NCBI GenBank assembly: GCA_015654635.1
Contig: JAATGP010000004.1
Coordinates: forward strand, 124,001 to 188,000
Reading direction: 5' to 3'
Origin: Alphaproteobacteria bacterium
GTDB lineage: Bacteria > Pseudomonadota > Alphaproteobacteria > Micropepsales > Micropepsaceae
Length of the DNA: 64,000 nucleotides
The notes beneath the pieces were generated by a model. It was not told the DNA's origin, ran no database searches, and worked only from the letters and a program-made list of their open reading frames with translations. Below, piece by piece: positions 42,987-49,996 of this stretch. The position numbers and the translations under genes were made by a program. Each line of letters starts with the position of its first letter. Position 1 is the stretch's first letter.

Positions 42987-43574
42987 ATGGGAATACGCGT
43001 GGCGGACGATCTTCAGCAGATGCAAGCCCCGGTCGTCATCAAGAAGTACGCCAACCGGCGTCTCTATAACACCGAGAGCTCTTCCTACGTAACGCTCGAC
43101 CATCTTTCCCAGATGGTCAAACAAGGCACGCATTTCGAGGTGCACGACGCGCGCACCGGCGACGACATCACCCATTCCGTCCTGACACAGATCATCTTTG
43201 AGGAAGAGGCCAAGGGGCAAAATCTGCTGCCCATCGCTTTTTTGCGCCAGATCATCCGGCTTTATGGCGATCCGATGCAGGCCTTCGTACCGGGCTATCT
43301 CGACCTCTCGATGGAGACCTTCACCAAGAACGAGGACGAAATGCGCCGCCGCATCGCCCATGCCTTCGGCGGCGGCCAGGAAGTGGTCGAACAGCTCGCC
43401 CGTCAGAATATGGCGGTGTTCGAGCGCGCCATGCAGATGTTTACCCCGCATATGGTCGAAGAATTGCCTGCACCGCCGCCAGCGCCGGCACCCTCAGCGG
43501 GCGATCTCAGCGAACTTAAAAGCGAGATCGATGAAATGCGCCGCCAGCTCGCGGAGCTGAGCCAAAGGAAGTAG
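42987..43574 (+). CDS. phaR: polyhydroxyalkanoate synthesis regulator PhaR
   Basis: A DNA- and PHB-binding repressor controlling phasin and granule genes. The 195-residue product has the diagnostic N-terminal PHB/PHA accumulation regulator domain VVIKKYANRRLYNTESSSYVTLDHLSQMVKQG and FEVHDARTGDDITHSVLTQIIFEEEAKGQNLLP, followed by RQIIRLYGDPMQAFVPGYLDLSMETF. The C-terminus is a proline stretch and a short coiled coil (DLSELKSEIDEMRRQLAEL). ATG 42987 with GAGG is preferred; a TTG at 42948 is in frame. Confidence 0.92.
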   Translation: MGIRVADDLQQMQAPVVIKKYANRRLYNTESSSYVTLDHLSQMVKQGTHFEVHDARTGDDITHSVLTQIIFEEEAKGQNLLPIAFLRQIIRLYGDPMQAFVPGYLDLSMETFTKNEDEMRRRIAHAFGGGQEVVEQLARQNMAVFERAMQMFTPHMVEELPAPPPAPAPSAGDLSELKSEIDEMRRQLAELSQRK

Positions 43575-43640
43575 GGGCAGATTCCCCCTCTCCCTCAAGG
43601 GGAGCGGGGAAAAATAAAAGCGTAGCCCGCGCAAAGAGGC

Positions 43641-45347
43641 TTACGGCCACTCCGGTTTCAGCAGGGGCTGGCCGAAGAAAAAGCCTTGGAAGTAATCAAC
43701 CCCGAAACTCGTCAGCAGCTGCGCTTCGGCTTCGGTGCCCACCCATTCGGCGGTGGTCTTGAGGTTGAAGTTCTTGGCGAGGTCCACCAGCGTGCGCACG
43801 AAGACTTGGTTCTCGGGCGAGTTGGAAATCTCGGCCACGTATGAGCCGTCAATCTTCACCTTATCCACGCGCAGCATCTGCAAATTGCGGAACGAAGTGT
43901 AGCCGGCCCCGAAATCGTCGATGGCGACACGGCAGCCCATCTCTCTCAGGCGCGAAACGAATTGGGCGTTTTCCTCGAAATGATGCAGCGCCGCGGTCTC
44001 GGTCAATTCCACCACGAGGCGGCGCGCAATCGCGCTATGGGCCTTCACATAATCGACGAAGGAACTGAGGAAGGCCGAATCCTGGGCGGTGGTGCCGGAG
44101 ACGTTGACGCTTAAATGGACCTTGGGATGGGCTTCCAGCGTTGCCACCGCCATTTCGAGCGCCCGCCGGTCGACCAGGCGCACCAGACCCAATTGCTCCG
44201 CAGCCGGAATAAAATGACCCGCCGGGGCCACCGTACCGTCGGGGCGGATCATGCGCAGCAGACATTCGTATTCCACCGTCTCGCGGGTGATGGCGTCGAT
44301 GATGGGCTGATAGGCGAAGATCAAACGATCTTCCTTGAGGGCCAGGATCACTTCATCGGCGACATGCATCAGGCGCACGCGAGCACCCTCGCGCAGTTGC
44401 GAGCGGTGGTAAATGCAGAAGCCGTCGCGGCCTTTGGAACGGGCGCGTTCGAGGGCTTCCTCGGCACGCAGCATCGCCTCCTGGCTTGAGGAGGCACTGC
44501 CGGGAAGCCAGACCGCTCCCACCGAAGAGGTGACGGCGACTTTGCCGGAGCGCGTATCCACCACCTCATCGCGCACCACCGCGCGCAGCCGCTCGGCCAC
44601 CGCGGTGATGTCGGCTTCGGTGCAATTTTTGAGCACGACACCGAATTTGTTGCCGGCGGTGCGGCCGATCACATCGCTGGCGCGCAGCGAGGTGTTCAAG
44701 CGCTCGCCCACGGCCACAATCACCTCATCGGCGGCATCGAAACCGTAGGAATCGTTGATCATGGCGAGGCGATCGATGGAGGCGACGAGGAAGCCGCAAT
44801 GGCGTTCGTGCTTCTGGGCCGCCGCGATGGCCTCGGCCAATTCGGCGCGCAAGGAGTTGCGGTTGAGATGGCCGGTCAGCTCGTCGCGCGTGGCGAGATA
44901 TGTGAGACGATTAATCTGATGTTTGCGCTCGGTGAACTCCCGCAACAGACCGGTGAGCCGTTCGGTGGCACCTTCGCTATCGGCGATACGGGTACCCAGG
45001 ATGAGGAACCAGATCGTTCCCATCGGCGAGGCCAGCTCGACCTCGACTTCAAAGGTATCGCTATCACGGCCGCGGGCGTTGATGAGATCGGTGAGGCGGC
45101 GGCGGCCTTCACTATCCATGGCGGCCAGAAACTGACCGCCGAGACTGCCCGCACCGCTGCTAATCTGGGGGGGGAGCGCATCGACGGCGCCGCCCCAAAT
45201 GATGTGATCGTCCGCGACAGTCCAATCGAAAGCGACGGCACCCGAACCCGCCACGGCGAGCCCTAGCCGTTCGGCCTCCTGAACCGTTCGCAGAGAAGCG
45301 ATGGGCTCCTCCGGCTTCTTGTGAAGCGACTGCTCTAACACTTCCAT
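43641..45347 (-). CDS. PAS-GGDEF-EAL protein, probable c-di-GMP phosphodiesterase
   Basis: A 568-residue cytoplasmic signalling protein. An N-terminal PAS-like domain (residues ~25-140) is followed by a GGDEF domain (~150-300) whose active site reads AGNKF instead of GG[D/E]EF, so cyclase activity is unlikely. The C-terminal EAL domain keeps ECLLRM, NVSG, VVELTETA, AIDDFGAGYTSF, KIDGSYV, TTAEWVGTEAEAQLL and YFQGFFFGQPL, so the metal ligands (Glu, Asn, Glu, Asp-Asp, Lys, Glu) are there. It probably degrades c-di-GMP, with the degenerate GGDEF as a GTP sensor. Start ATG 45347 follows GAGGGG. Confidence 0.9.
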   Translation of the reverse strand: MEVLEQSLHKKPEEPIASLRTVQEAERLGLAVAGSGAVAFDWTVADDHIIWGGAVDALPPQISSGAGSLGGQFLAAMDSEGRRRLTDLINARGRDSDTFEVEVELASPMGTIWFLILGTRIADSEGATERLTGLLREFTERKHQINRLTYLATRDELTGHLNRNSLRAELAEAIAAAQKHERHCGFLVASIDRLAMINDSYGFDAADEVIVAVGERLNTSLRASDVIGRTAGNKFGVVLKNCTEADITAVAERLRAVVRDEVVDTRSGKVAVTSSVGAVWLPGSASSSQEAMLRAEEALERARSKGRDGFCIYHRSQLREGARVRLMHVADEVILALKEDRLIFAYQPIIDAITRETVEYECLLRMIRPDGTVAPAGHFIPAAEQLGLVRLVDRRALEMAVATLEAHPKVHLSVNVSGTTAQDSAFLSSFVDYVKAHSAIARRLVVELTETAALHHFEENAQFVSRLREMGCRVAIDDFGAGYTSFRNLQMLRVDKVKIDGSYVAEISNSPENQVFVRTLVDLAKNFNLKTTAEWVGTEAEAQLLTSFGVDYFQGFFFGQPLLKPEWP

Positions 45348-45472
45348 CACCCCTCGCCGCTTTTTGCGGACTTGTGCCCCAGATGATGGGCGGTGCGGCT
45401 TAAAAAACCGGTAACTCTTGAAGCAAACGGAGAGGAAAAAGGACGGCCCGCACTTTGCCTTAAGAACCAGTT

Positions 45473-45820
45473 ATGACGGCAATTGCTTCATATCCTGTGG
45501 TCCGGACAAGCGCCCAGCGGCGCGAAGAATTGTCCGTGCACGCCGTCGAAAAAATCAGGCCGCGCGAGCGTTTTGATGGTGAACAAAACAACCGCCAGGA
45601 ACCGCAGAGCTGGATCTGCACACCCGTTGTCAAACCGCGCACGTCCCAATCCGGCACAGAACAGAGCGACCCATTTTGGGACGCCCCCCGGCTCAAACCA
45701 CAATTTGTCGCTCAAGTGATGGGCCAAGTGTATGGCACCGCCGCGCCGCAAGCCTCAGCGGGCACGGCGTATGGCAAAGCGCGCGAGCTGCGAGCTGCGC
45801 TCTTCGACCAGAAGGTTTGA
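45473..45820 (+). CDS. small hypothetical alphaproteobacterial protein
   Basis: A 115-residue, mostly polar protein. The C-terminal half contains SDPFWDAPRLKPQFVAQVMGQV, a phrase that recalls short conserved alphaproteobacterial proteins of unknown function. No signal or membrane segment. The start ATG 45473 has no clear ribosome site. It overlaps the convergent membrane-protein gene by 66 bases, which slightly weakens the case for one of the two. Confidence 0.5.
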   Translation: MTAIASYPVVRTSAQRREELSVHAVEKIRPRERFDGEQNNRQEPQSWICTPVVKPRTSQSGTEQSDPFWDAPRLKPQFVAQVMGQVYGTAAPQASAGTAYGKARELRAALFDQKV

Positions 45821-46345
45821 CGCCAAAGCGACACCCGCCACCGCTGTCGCAGCGAAGACGAGAAGGCCCGCACGCGCCATCAGGTTCTCGCCCGGCGAGA
45901 GGCTGCAAGCGGCTTCCCCCAACAAACATAGTGCCGAGAAGGCAAGGTAAATGCCCGAGCGCATCCCCGCAAAAAGAAAGCGGCGCGCGATCAACAGCGT
46001 GAACAGTGCGCTTAAGACCTGCGGCACGGCGGCGAGCACGCTCTGGCCCAGCATGGCCGCAGCGATGCCAGAAGCGGCGGAGGCGGCGAGCATCACGCTG
46101 GCGCTCATAAAGCTGGGCTTACGGCGAAAGGCGGAATAAGCCGCAATGCAAAGAACTGCCGCGCCCAGCGTCATGACGATCTCGCGGACGGCTGAGGGCG
46201 CCACAGCGAAGGCCTGACTGACGGCCATCGCGCCATAGAGCACCGCCGCCAATCGCAGATAGGCCCGCGCCCGAGGCCGCGCCCCCTGCGCAGCGATCCA
46301 TCCGGCGGCAGCGCCCAAGAACAGAACCAGCGCAAATCCGATCAT
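45755..46345 (-). CDS. small integral membrane protein of unknown function
   Basis: A 196-residue protein with about six hydrophobic helices (starting [20 protein letters not shown]), Ala-rich, ending in a basic tail (RSSQLARFAIRRAR). I recognise no family. Its ATG overlaps the stop of the upstream HTH regulator (ATGA), so it is translated with it and may be its functional partner, for example in sensing or export. The C-terminal 22 codons overlap a gene on the other strand. Confidence 0.65.
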   Translation of the reverse strand: MIGFALVLFLGAAAGWIAAQGARPRARAYLRLAAVLYGAMAVSQAFAVAPSAVREIVMTLGAAVLCIAAYSAFRRKPSFMSASVMLAASAASGIAAAMLGQSVLAAVPQVLSALFTLLIARRFLFAGMRSGIYLAFSALCLLGEAACSLSPGENLMARAGLLVFAATAVAGVALASNLLVEERSSQLARFAIRRAR

Positions 46346-47178
46346 GGCGCGGCCTGTTTGCCGGATGCCTCGACCAGCGCTGCGATCCGTTTCCCATCTT
46401 CCGGCGTTGCCGGATTGTAGATGACGAGGCTGAGATCGGACCTGCCATCCACGGCAAAGGCGGAATACTCCAGCGCGAGCAGACCGGCGCTCGGATGGCG
46501 CAGATATTTGATGCCTTCGCCATGGGTGCGAACATCGTTGTCACGCCACATCGTCTCGAATTCGGGACTAAGCCCGCACAATTCGTCGACCAGAGCTTGA
46601 ACATTCTTCGCGGCCCCGGCGCGGGCCACGTCGGCGCGGAAGGCCCCCACCGCGAAGCGCGCAACGCTTTCCCAATCAAGCTGTTTATCGCGCATCCTCG
46701 GATCGCAAAAAATCCGGCGCAGGATATTGCGTTGCTCGGGCTCGACCGAGCCATAGTCCCCCAGCACCATCGCGGCGGCGCTGTTCCACGCCACGACATC
46801 CCAGGTGGGAGTCTTGATAAAAGCGGGGCTGAAGGTGAGCACGTCGAGCACGCGCTGCAGCCGTGGCGTAACACCTTGGACCGCTTGATAGCGGACCTCC
46901 GGCCCGCGCCCCAGTGCGAGCAGGAAGATGTGCTCGCGCTCGATCTCCGTCAGCATCAACGCCCGTGCAATGCGGTCGAGCACATCAGGCGACGGCGCGC
47001 CGCCACGGCCCTGTTCCAGCCAAGTGTACCAAGTGGCGGAAACATTGGCGCGCTGGGCCACCTCTTCCCGCCTGAGCCCCGGCGTGCGTCTGCGGGTCAG
47101 GGCAAAGCCCAAAGCCGCCGGATCGAGTTTGGCGCGGCGATCCTTGAGATAAGTTCCAAGGAGGTTTTCGGAGGTCAT
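46342..47178 (-). CDS. XRE-type transcriptional regulator with MmyB-like ligand domain
   Basis: A 278-residue regulator. The N-terminal HTH is [50 protein letters not shown], typical of this actinobacterial/proteobacterial group. The C-terminal PAS-like MmyB domain reads [53 protein letters not shown]. These regulators usually control a neighbouring divergent SDR gene; that gene is present but broken (47274-47615). The start has AGGAA at good distance. A palindrome in the divergent promoter (47196-47209) may be its binding site. Confidence 0.88.
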   Translation of the reverse strand: MTSENLLGTYLKDRRAKLDPAALGFALTRRRTPGLRREEVAQRANVSATWYTWLEQGRGGAPSPDVLDRIARALMLTEIEREHIFLLALGRGPEVRYQAVQGVTPRLQRVLDVLTFSPAFIKTPTWDVVAWNSAAAMVLGDYGSVEPEQRNILRRIFCDPRMRDKQLDWESVARFAVGAFRADVARAGAAKNVQALVDELCGLSPEFETMWRDNDVRTHGEGIKYLRHPSAGLLALEYSAFAVDGRSDLSLVIYNPATPEDGKRIAALVEASGKQAAP

Positions 47179-47195
47179 CGCGTTCCTGTTGGCCG

Positions 47196-47209
47196 TTATA
47201 CCTGTATAA
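47196..47209. promoter_or_regulatory. palindrome in the divergent regulator/SDR promoter
   Basis: TTATAC-CT-GTATAA: perfect 6-base arms with a 2-base centre, 18 bases before the regulator start and 65 before the SDR start. Probable operator of the XRE regulator. Confidence 0.5.
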
Positions 47210-47273
47210 GGCCACTACTTACCCGGATAACTGGCACACCGGCAATGGGCTTCATCAAAACATGGAGGCTCTC

Positions 47274-47615
47274 ATGCCTGTGTTTGTAACCGGTGCGACC
47301 GGGTTTGTCGGCTCTGCCATTGTCCGTGACCTGATCGGCGCAGGCCACACGGTGCTTGGCCTTACCCGCTCGGATGCCGCGGTGCGGCGCTGATCGAGGC
47401 GGGAGCCGAGGTTTATCGCGGCACACTCGAAGACCTCGGTAGCTTGCAAAGTGGCGCGGCGGCGAGCGATGGCGTTATCCACACCGCCTTCATTCACAAC
47501 TTCTCAAAGTTCCAAGAGCATTGCGTCATTGATGAGTGCGCCATCGCTGCGCTGGGCGGCGTTTTGGAAGACTCGGACCGCCCGTTGCTCGTCACCTCTG
47601 GCGTCGCGCACCGCT
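47274..47615 (+). pseudogene. broken NAD(P)-dependent SDR/epimerase gene
   Basis: ATG 47274 (GGAGG upstream) begins an SDR with the Rossmann start [20 protein letters not shown] and [12 protein letters not shown]. Two extra bases (GC at about 47379) then shift the frame, giving a stop at 47391-47393. In the shifted frame the homology continues: [57 protein letters not shown]. Past about 47610 the similarity ends and the DUF1223 gene begins, so the last two thirds (normal length ~280-290) is lost. Its divergent regulator is intact. Confidence 0.82.
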
Positions 47616-48455
47616 TTAGTAAGCCGCACCCGGCTGCAGAGCAGCGCCGACAATGCGGCCATAGCCGCCGCCCTGCTGCACCAGCACAGCAACGCTGTCA
47701 TGACCGGCAATCTTGCCTGCAGGCTTCAGCACATCGAAGCTGCGCGCCTCGCCGCGCCAGGGGCCGAGATTCTGAATACCGGTGACGACATTGCGATAAG
47801 TCACGGTTTGACCTGCCGCCTCGCCACCGGTGATCTTCACCGTCGCGTTGGACCGCACCCTGAGGAGCCAAACCGTGGCGTCGATGCCGTGACGCTCCGG
47901 GGCGCGCTCCACCGCAACATGCAGGCCGCCAGGTCCCTTGGTGATGGCAACGCCGACCGACCACGCCGCCTGCATCGCCGTCTTGACCCGCGCGCCCGCC
48001 ACAATGGCGAGCGGCGGGCCATCTTTGCGAGCCAGCGCCGCGGGCGTGTCCTCATCGGGCTGATAGCCGTCATCCCGCTTCATAGCCGCCATTTCGAGGG
48101 CGTAGGCCACCGCATCAGCCTTGGTAGCGGAAACATCGCGGATGCCGTCGATCACCAGCTGCGGTGTGTAGACACCGCCACGGTGCAAAGCGGCGGCATA
48201 AGCTTTCTGGCGCCGGGTATTGTCATCGTTCGCCAGCGTGTCTTTCCAGCCGAACATGTCCCAATAGGTCACGGCGAAACTGAGCAGCAGCACACCCGGC
48301 TTCTGCGCGATCTTGGCCGCCATGGCGTTGGCGGAAAGGCAGGAATTGCAGCCCTGGCTGGTATAAACCTCGACCACGACCGGGCGCACTGCCGCGGCGA
48401 AGGCTGTAGCGCCGGTCAGAAGCACAAAGGCAAGCGCGGCCAGAGCGGTCTTCAT
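47616..48455 (-). CDS. secreted DUF1223 thioredoxin-like protein
   Basis: A 279-residue exported protein (signal KTALAALAFVLLTGATAFAA). The first domain is thioredoxin-like with the redox motif SQGCNSCLSANAM (C-x2-C), followed by TYWDMFGWKDTLANDDNTRRQKAYAAALHRGGVYTPQLVIDG, the classical DUF1223 stretch. The C-terminal half is a beta-sandwich. DUF1223 proteins occur widely in Alphaproteobacteria; the role is unknown, but a periplasmic disulfide function is likely. Its stop marks the end of the SDR remnant. Confidence 0.88.
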   Translation of the reverse strand: MKTALAALAFVLLTGATAFAAAVRPVVVEVYTSQGCNSCLSANAMAAKIAQKPGVLLLSFAVTYWDMFGWKDTLANDDNTRRQKAYAAALHRGGVYTPQLVIDGIRDVSATKADAVAYALEMAAMKRDDGYQPDEDTPAALARKDGPPLAIVAGARVKTAMQAAWSVGVAITKGPGGLHVAVERAPERHGIDATVWLLRVRSNATVKITGGEAAGQTVTYRNVVTGIQNLGPWRGEARSFDVLKPAGKIAGHDSVAVLVQQGGGYGRIVGAALQPGAAY

Positions 48456-48515
48456 AGGCCAAACTTAGTGCGCCCAGCCCCGGCGAACCAGTCACTTCGG
48501 CTTGATTGCACACCA

Positions 48516-48549
48516 TTGACCCGAAATGTATATTGCTGTAATATACATT
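48516..48549 (+). promoter_or_regulatory. promoter and operator of brnTA
   Basis: TTGACC (48516-48521), 17 bases, TAATAT (48539-48544). A perfect 10-5-10 inverted repeat, AATGTATATT (48525-48534) and AATATACATT (48540-48549), covers the spacer and -10 and ends one base before the brnT ATG. BrnA represses its own operon in studied systems, so this is most likely its operator. The transcript would have almost no leader. Confidence 0.75.
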
Positions 48550-48550
48550 C

Positions 48551-48853
48551 ATGCTCGACTGGAACCTGATCGAAGGGTTTGACTGGGATAGCGGCAATGC
48601 TCGTAAGAGCGCCGACAAGCATGATGTTAGCCCATCAGAAGCCGAGCAAGTTTTCTCCAACGCGCCGCTTTTGACGACCGAAGACAGGCGGCACAGTGCG
48701 GTCGAAGAACGCTTCCAAGCACTGGGCAAGACGGACAGAAATCGACCACTGCACGTGACATTCACACTTAGAGACGAAGGACGACTAATCCGGGTGATAT
48801 CGGCACGCGACATGTCGCGAAAGGAAAGAGCGCTGTATGACCAAGAAACTTAA
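48551..48853 (+). CDS. brnT: BrnT ribonuclease toxin
   Basis: A 100-residue RelE-like RNase. It has the BrnT pattern FDWDSGNARKSADKHDVSPSEAEQVFSN (Trp-Asp, then Asn-x-x-K-x-x-x-K-H-x-[VI]), GKTDRNRPLHVTFTLRDEGRLIRVISARDMSRKERALYDQ near the C-terminus. BrnT inhibits translation by RNA cleavage and is paired with BrnA. The ATG is directly after a perfect operator palindrome. Its end overlaps brnA by 17 bases. Confidence 0.93.
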   Translation: MLDWNLIEGFDWDSGNARKSADKHDVSPSEAEQVFSNAPLLTTEDRRHSAVEERFQALGKTDRNRPLHVTFTLRDEGRLIRVISARDMSRKERALYDQET

Positions 48854-49103
48854 GCCCATCCCAGAGTTTGCCAACGAGGCTGAAGAACGTGCCTTCTGGG
48901 AAAGCCATGACAGTACGGATTATGTCGATTGGAGCAAAGCCCAGCGCGTTAGCTTTCCCAATCTGAAGCCCACCACGACGGCGATTTCCTTACGCGTGCC
49001 AGTAGGCCTTCTGGATGCCATCAAGATTGCCGCCAACAAGCGCGACGTGCCCTATCAATCGCTGATCAAGATGTGGCTCGCGGAGAAGGTGGAGAAGGCG
49101 TGA
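48837..49103 (+). CDS. brnA: BrnA antitoxin (CopG/RHH-type)
   Basis: An 88-residue antitoxin, with the BrnA N-terminal segment FANEAEERAFWESHDSTDYVDWSKAQRVSFPNLKPTTTAISLRVPVGLLDAIKIAANKRDVPYQSLIKMWLAEKV. The ribbon-helix-helix lies at residues ~50-88 and would bind the 48525-48549 palindrome; the N-terminal part contacts BrnT. ATG 48837 lies inside brnT, implying coupled translation. Confidence 0.92.
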   Translation: MTKKLKPIPEFANEAEERAFWESHDSTDYVDWSKAQRVSFPNLKPTTTAISLRVPVGLLDAIKIAANKRDVPYQSLIKMWLAEKVEKA

Positions 49104-49145
49104 GCACTGTGCGCACGCCCAAGGCATCAAACCGGAGAACCCTTT

Positions 49146-49415
49146 TCAAAGCGGGTTTTGGCTTGCGTGCCGAATGTGGGTCACGAACACATTCTCCGGC
49201 GTAAGGCGATAGTAAATGGAATGCATACGGTAGATGTAACGCCGTCTGCCTGCCTTCCATTCATGACCCAACCGCGGATTATCCATCAGAAGTTCGAAGC
49301 TGTAGTAGAGGCCGTCGATATATTCTTCGGCCTGGGCGCTGCCGAAATTCTCCAGTGTGTAGCGGACGATCTGCTTAATGTCCGCTTTCGCACGGTTCGA
49401 AAGCGCGAAGTTCAT
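49146..49415 (-). CDS. RelE/ParE-family toxin
   Basis: An 89-residue ParE-type toxin: FALSNRAKADIKQIVRYTLENFGSAQAEEYIDGLYYSFELLMDNPRLGHEW, then RRRYIYRMHSIYYRLTPENVFVTHIRHASQNP. The conserved final segment with IRHASQNP (usually IxHxxMD) is slightly changed. It inhibits gyrase or translation. The start overlaps its antitoxin stop (ATGA), so the pair is co-translated. It lies tail-to-tail with brnA, 42 bases apart, making two adjacent but opposed TA modules. Confidence 0.87.
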   Translation of the reverse strand: MNFALSNRAKADIKQIVRYTLENFGSAQAEEYIDGLYYSFELLMDNPRLGHEWKAGRRRYIYRMHSIYYRLTPENVFVTHIRHASQNPL

Positions 49416-49627
49416 TTTTTGATTTCAGCCTGCACCTCGGCAAAAATTTCGCGCATCGAGGCATTGCGCGCCACGCCACTGCGAAACCCCGCTTCCTCAT
49501 CACGCGTGATGAGAGCAAGGCGCTGGGCGGGCGTGAGACTTTCCCAAAGCGCCCTGTCCTCGGGCGACGGGAATACGGTCGAGGAGAATTCGATTCCCGA
49601 TATATCGATGGTCTTTGCTTCACTCAT
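49412..49627 (-). CDS. antitoxin partner of the adjacent ParE-type toxin
   Basis: A 71-residue acidic protein containing DRALWESLTPAQRLALITRDEEAGFRSGVARNASMREIFAEV, a segment I associate with the short antitoxins found before ParE-type toxins in Alphaproteobacteria. The N-terminal part (KTIDISGIEFSSTVFPSP) may form a strand bound by the toxin. It lies first in a two-gene operon, overlapping the toxin by 4 bases (ATGA). It lacks a clear ribbon-helix-helix, so its DNA-binding mode is unclear. Confidence 0.75.
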   Translation of the reverse strand: MSEAKTIDISGIEFSSTVFPSPEDRALWESLTPAQRLALITRDEEAGFRSGVARNASMREIFAEVQAEIKK

Positions 49628-49694
49628 GGCTGCGACAATAGCACAATCCGCCTCGGGCCTTCAAACCGGAATGGAACCCGACAGTGGTACAGTT

Positions 49695-49979
49695 TTACTT
49701 AGGAGTTATCGAACCGCCCATCAACGGCGTGCCGTCACCAGCCATTTGAACCGGCACATAAAGGATCGGACTCCACTTATCGCCAGTCTTAGTTGAAACT
49801 AACTGCCAAGAACGCCCGGTCGCGGAATCCACGAGAACGGCAGCAATCTTAGGGACTCCGGCGGCAGTGATCTTGGCTTCAGGGTAAATCACATATCTGC
49901 CAACTGTTGGAGCATCTGCCGAAGCGGCCCCTGTGACGCAAATGACCGTCATTACAAGACCGAATAATTTCCAGCTCAT
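49695..49979 (-). CDS. small secreted protein of unknown function
   Basis: A 94-residue protein with a signal peptide (SWKLFGLVMTVICVTGAASA) and a mature part of ~72 residues that contains VLVDSATGRSWQLVSTKTGDKWSPILYVP. This phrase is like those small exported beta-proteins that carry a repeated T-G-[RK]-x-W element. No family assigned. It is 17 bases downstream of acnA on the same strand and may be co-transcribed. Confidence 0.6.
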   Translation of the reverse strand: MSWKLFGLVMTVICVTGAASADAPTVGRYVIYPEAKITAAGVPKIAAVLVDSATGRSWQLVSTKTGDKWSPILYVPVQMAGDGTPLMGGSITPK

Positions 49980-49996
49980 ATTGATGCCCTTCGCAT

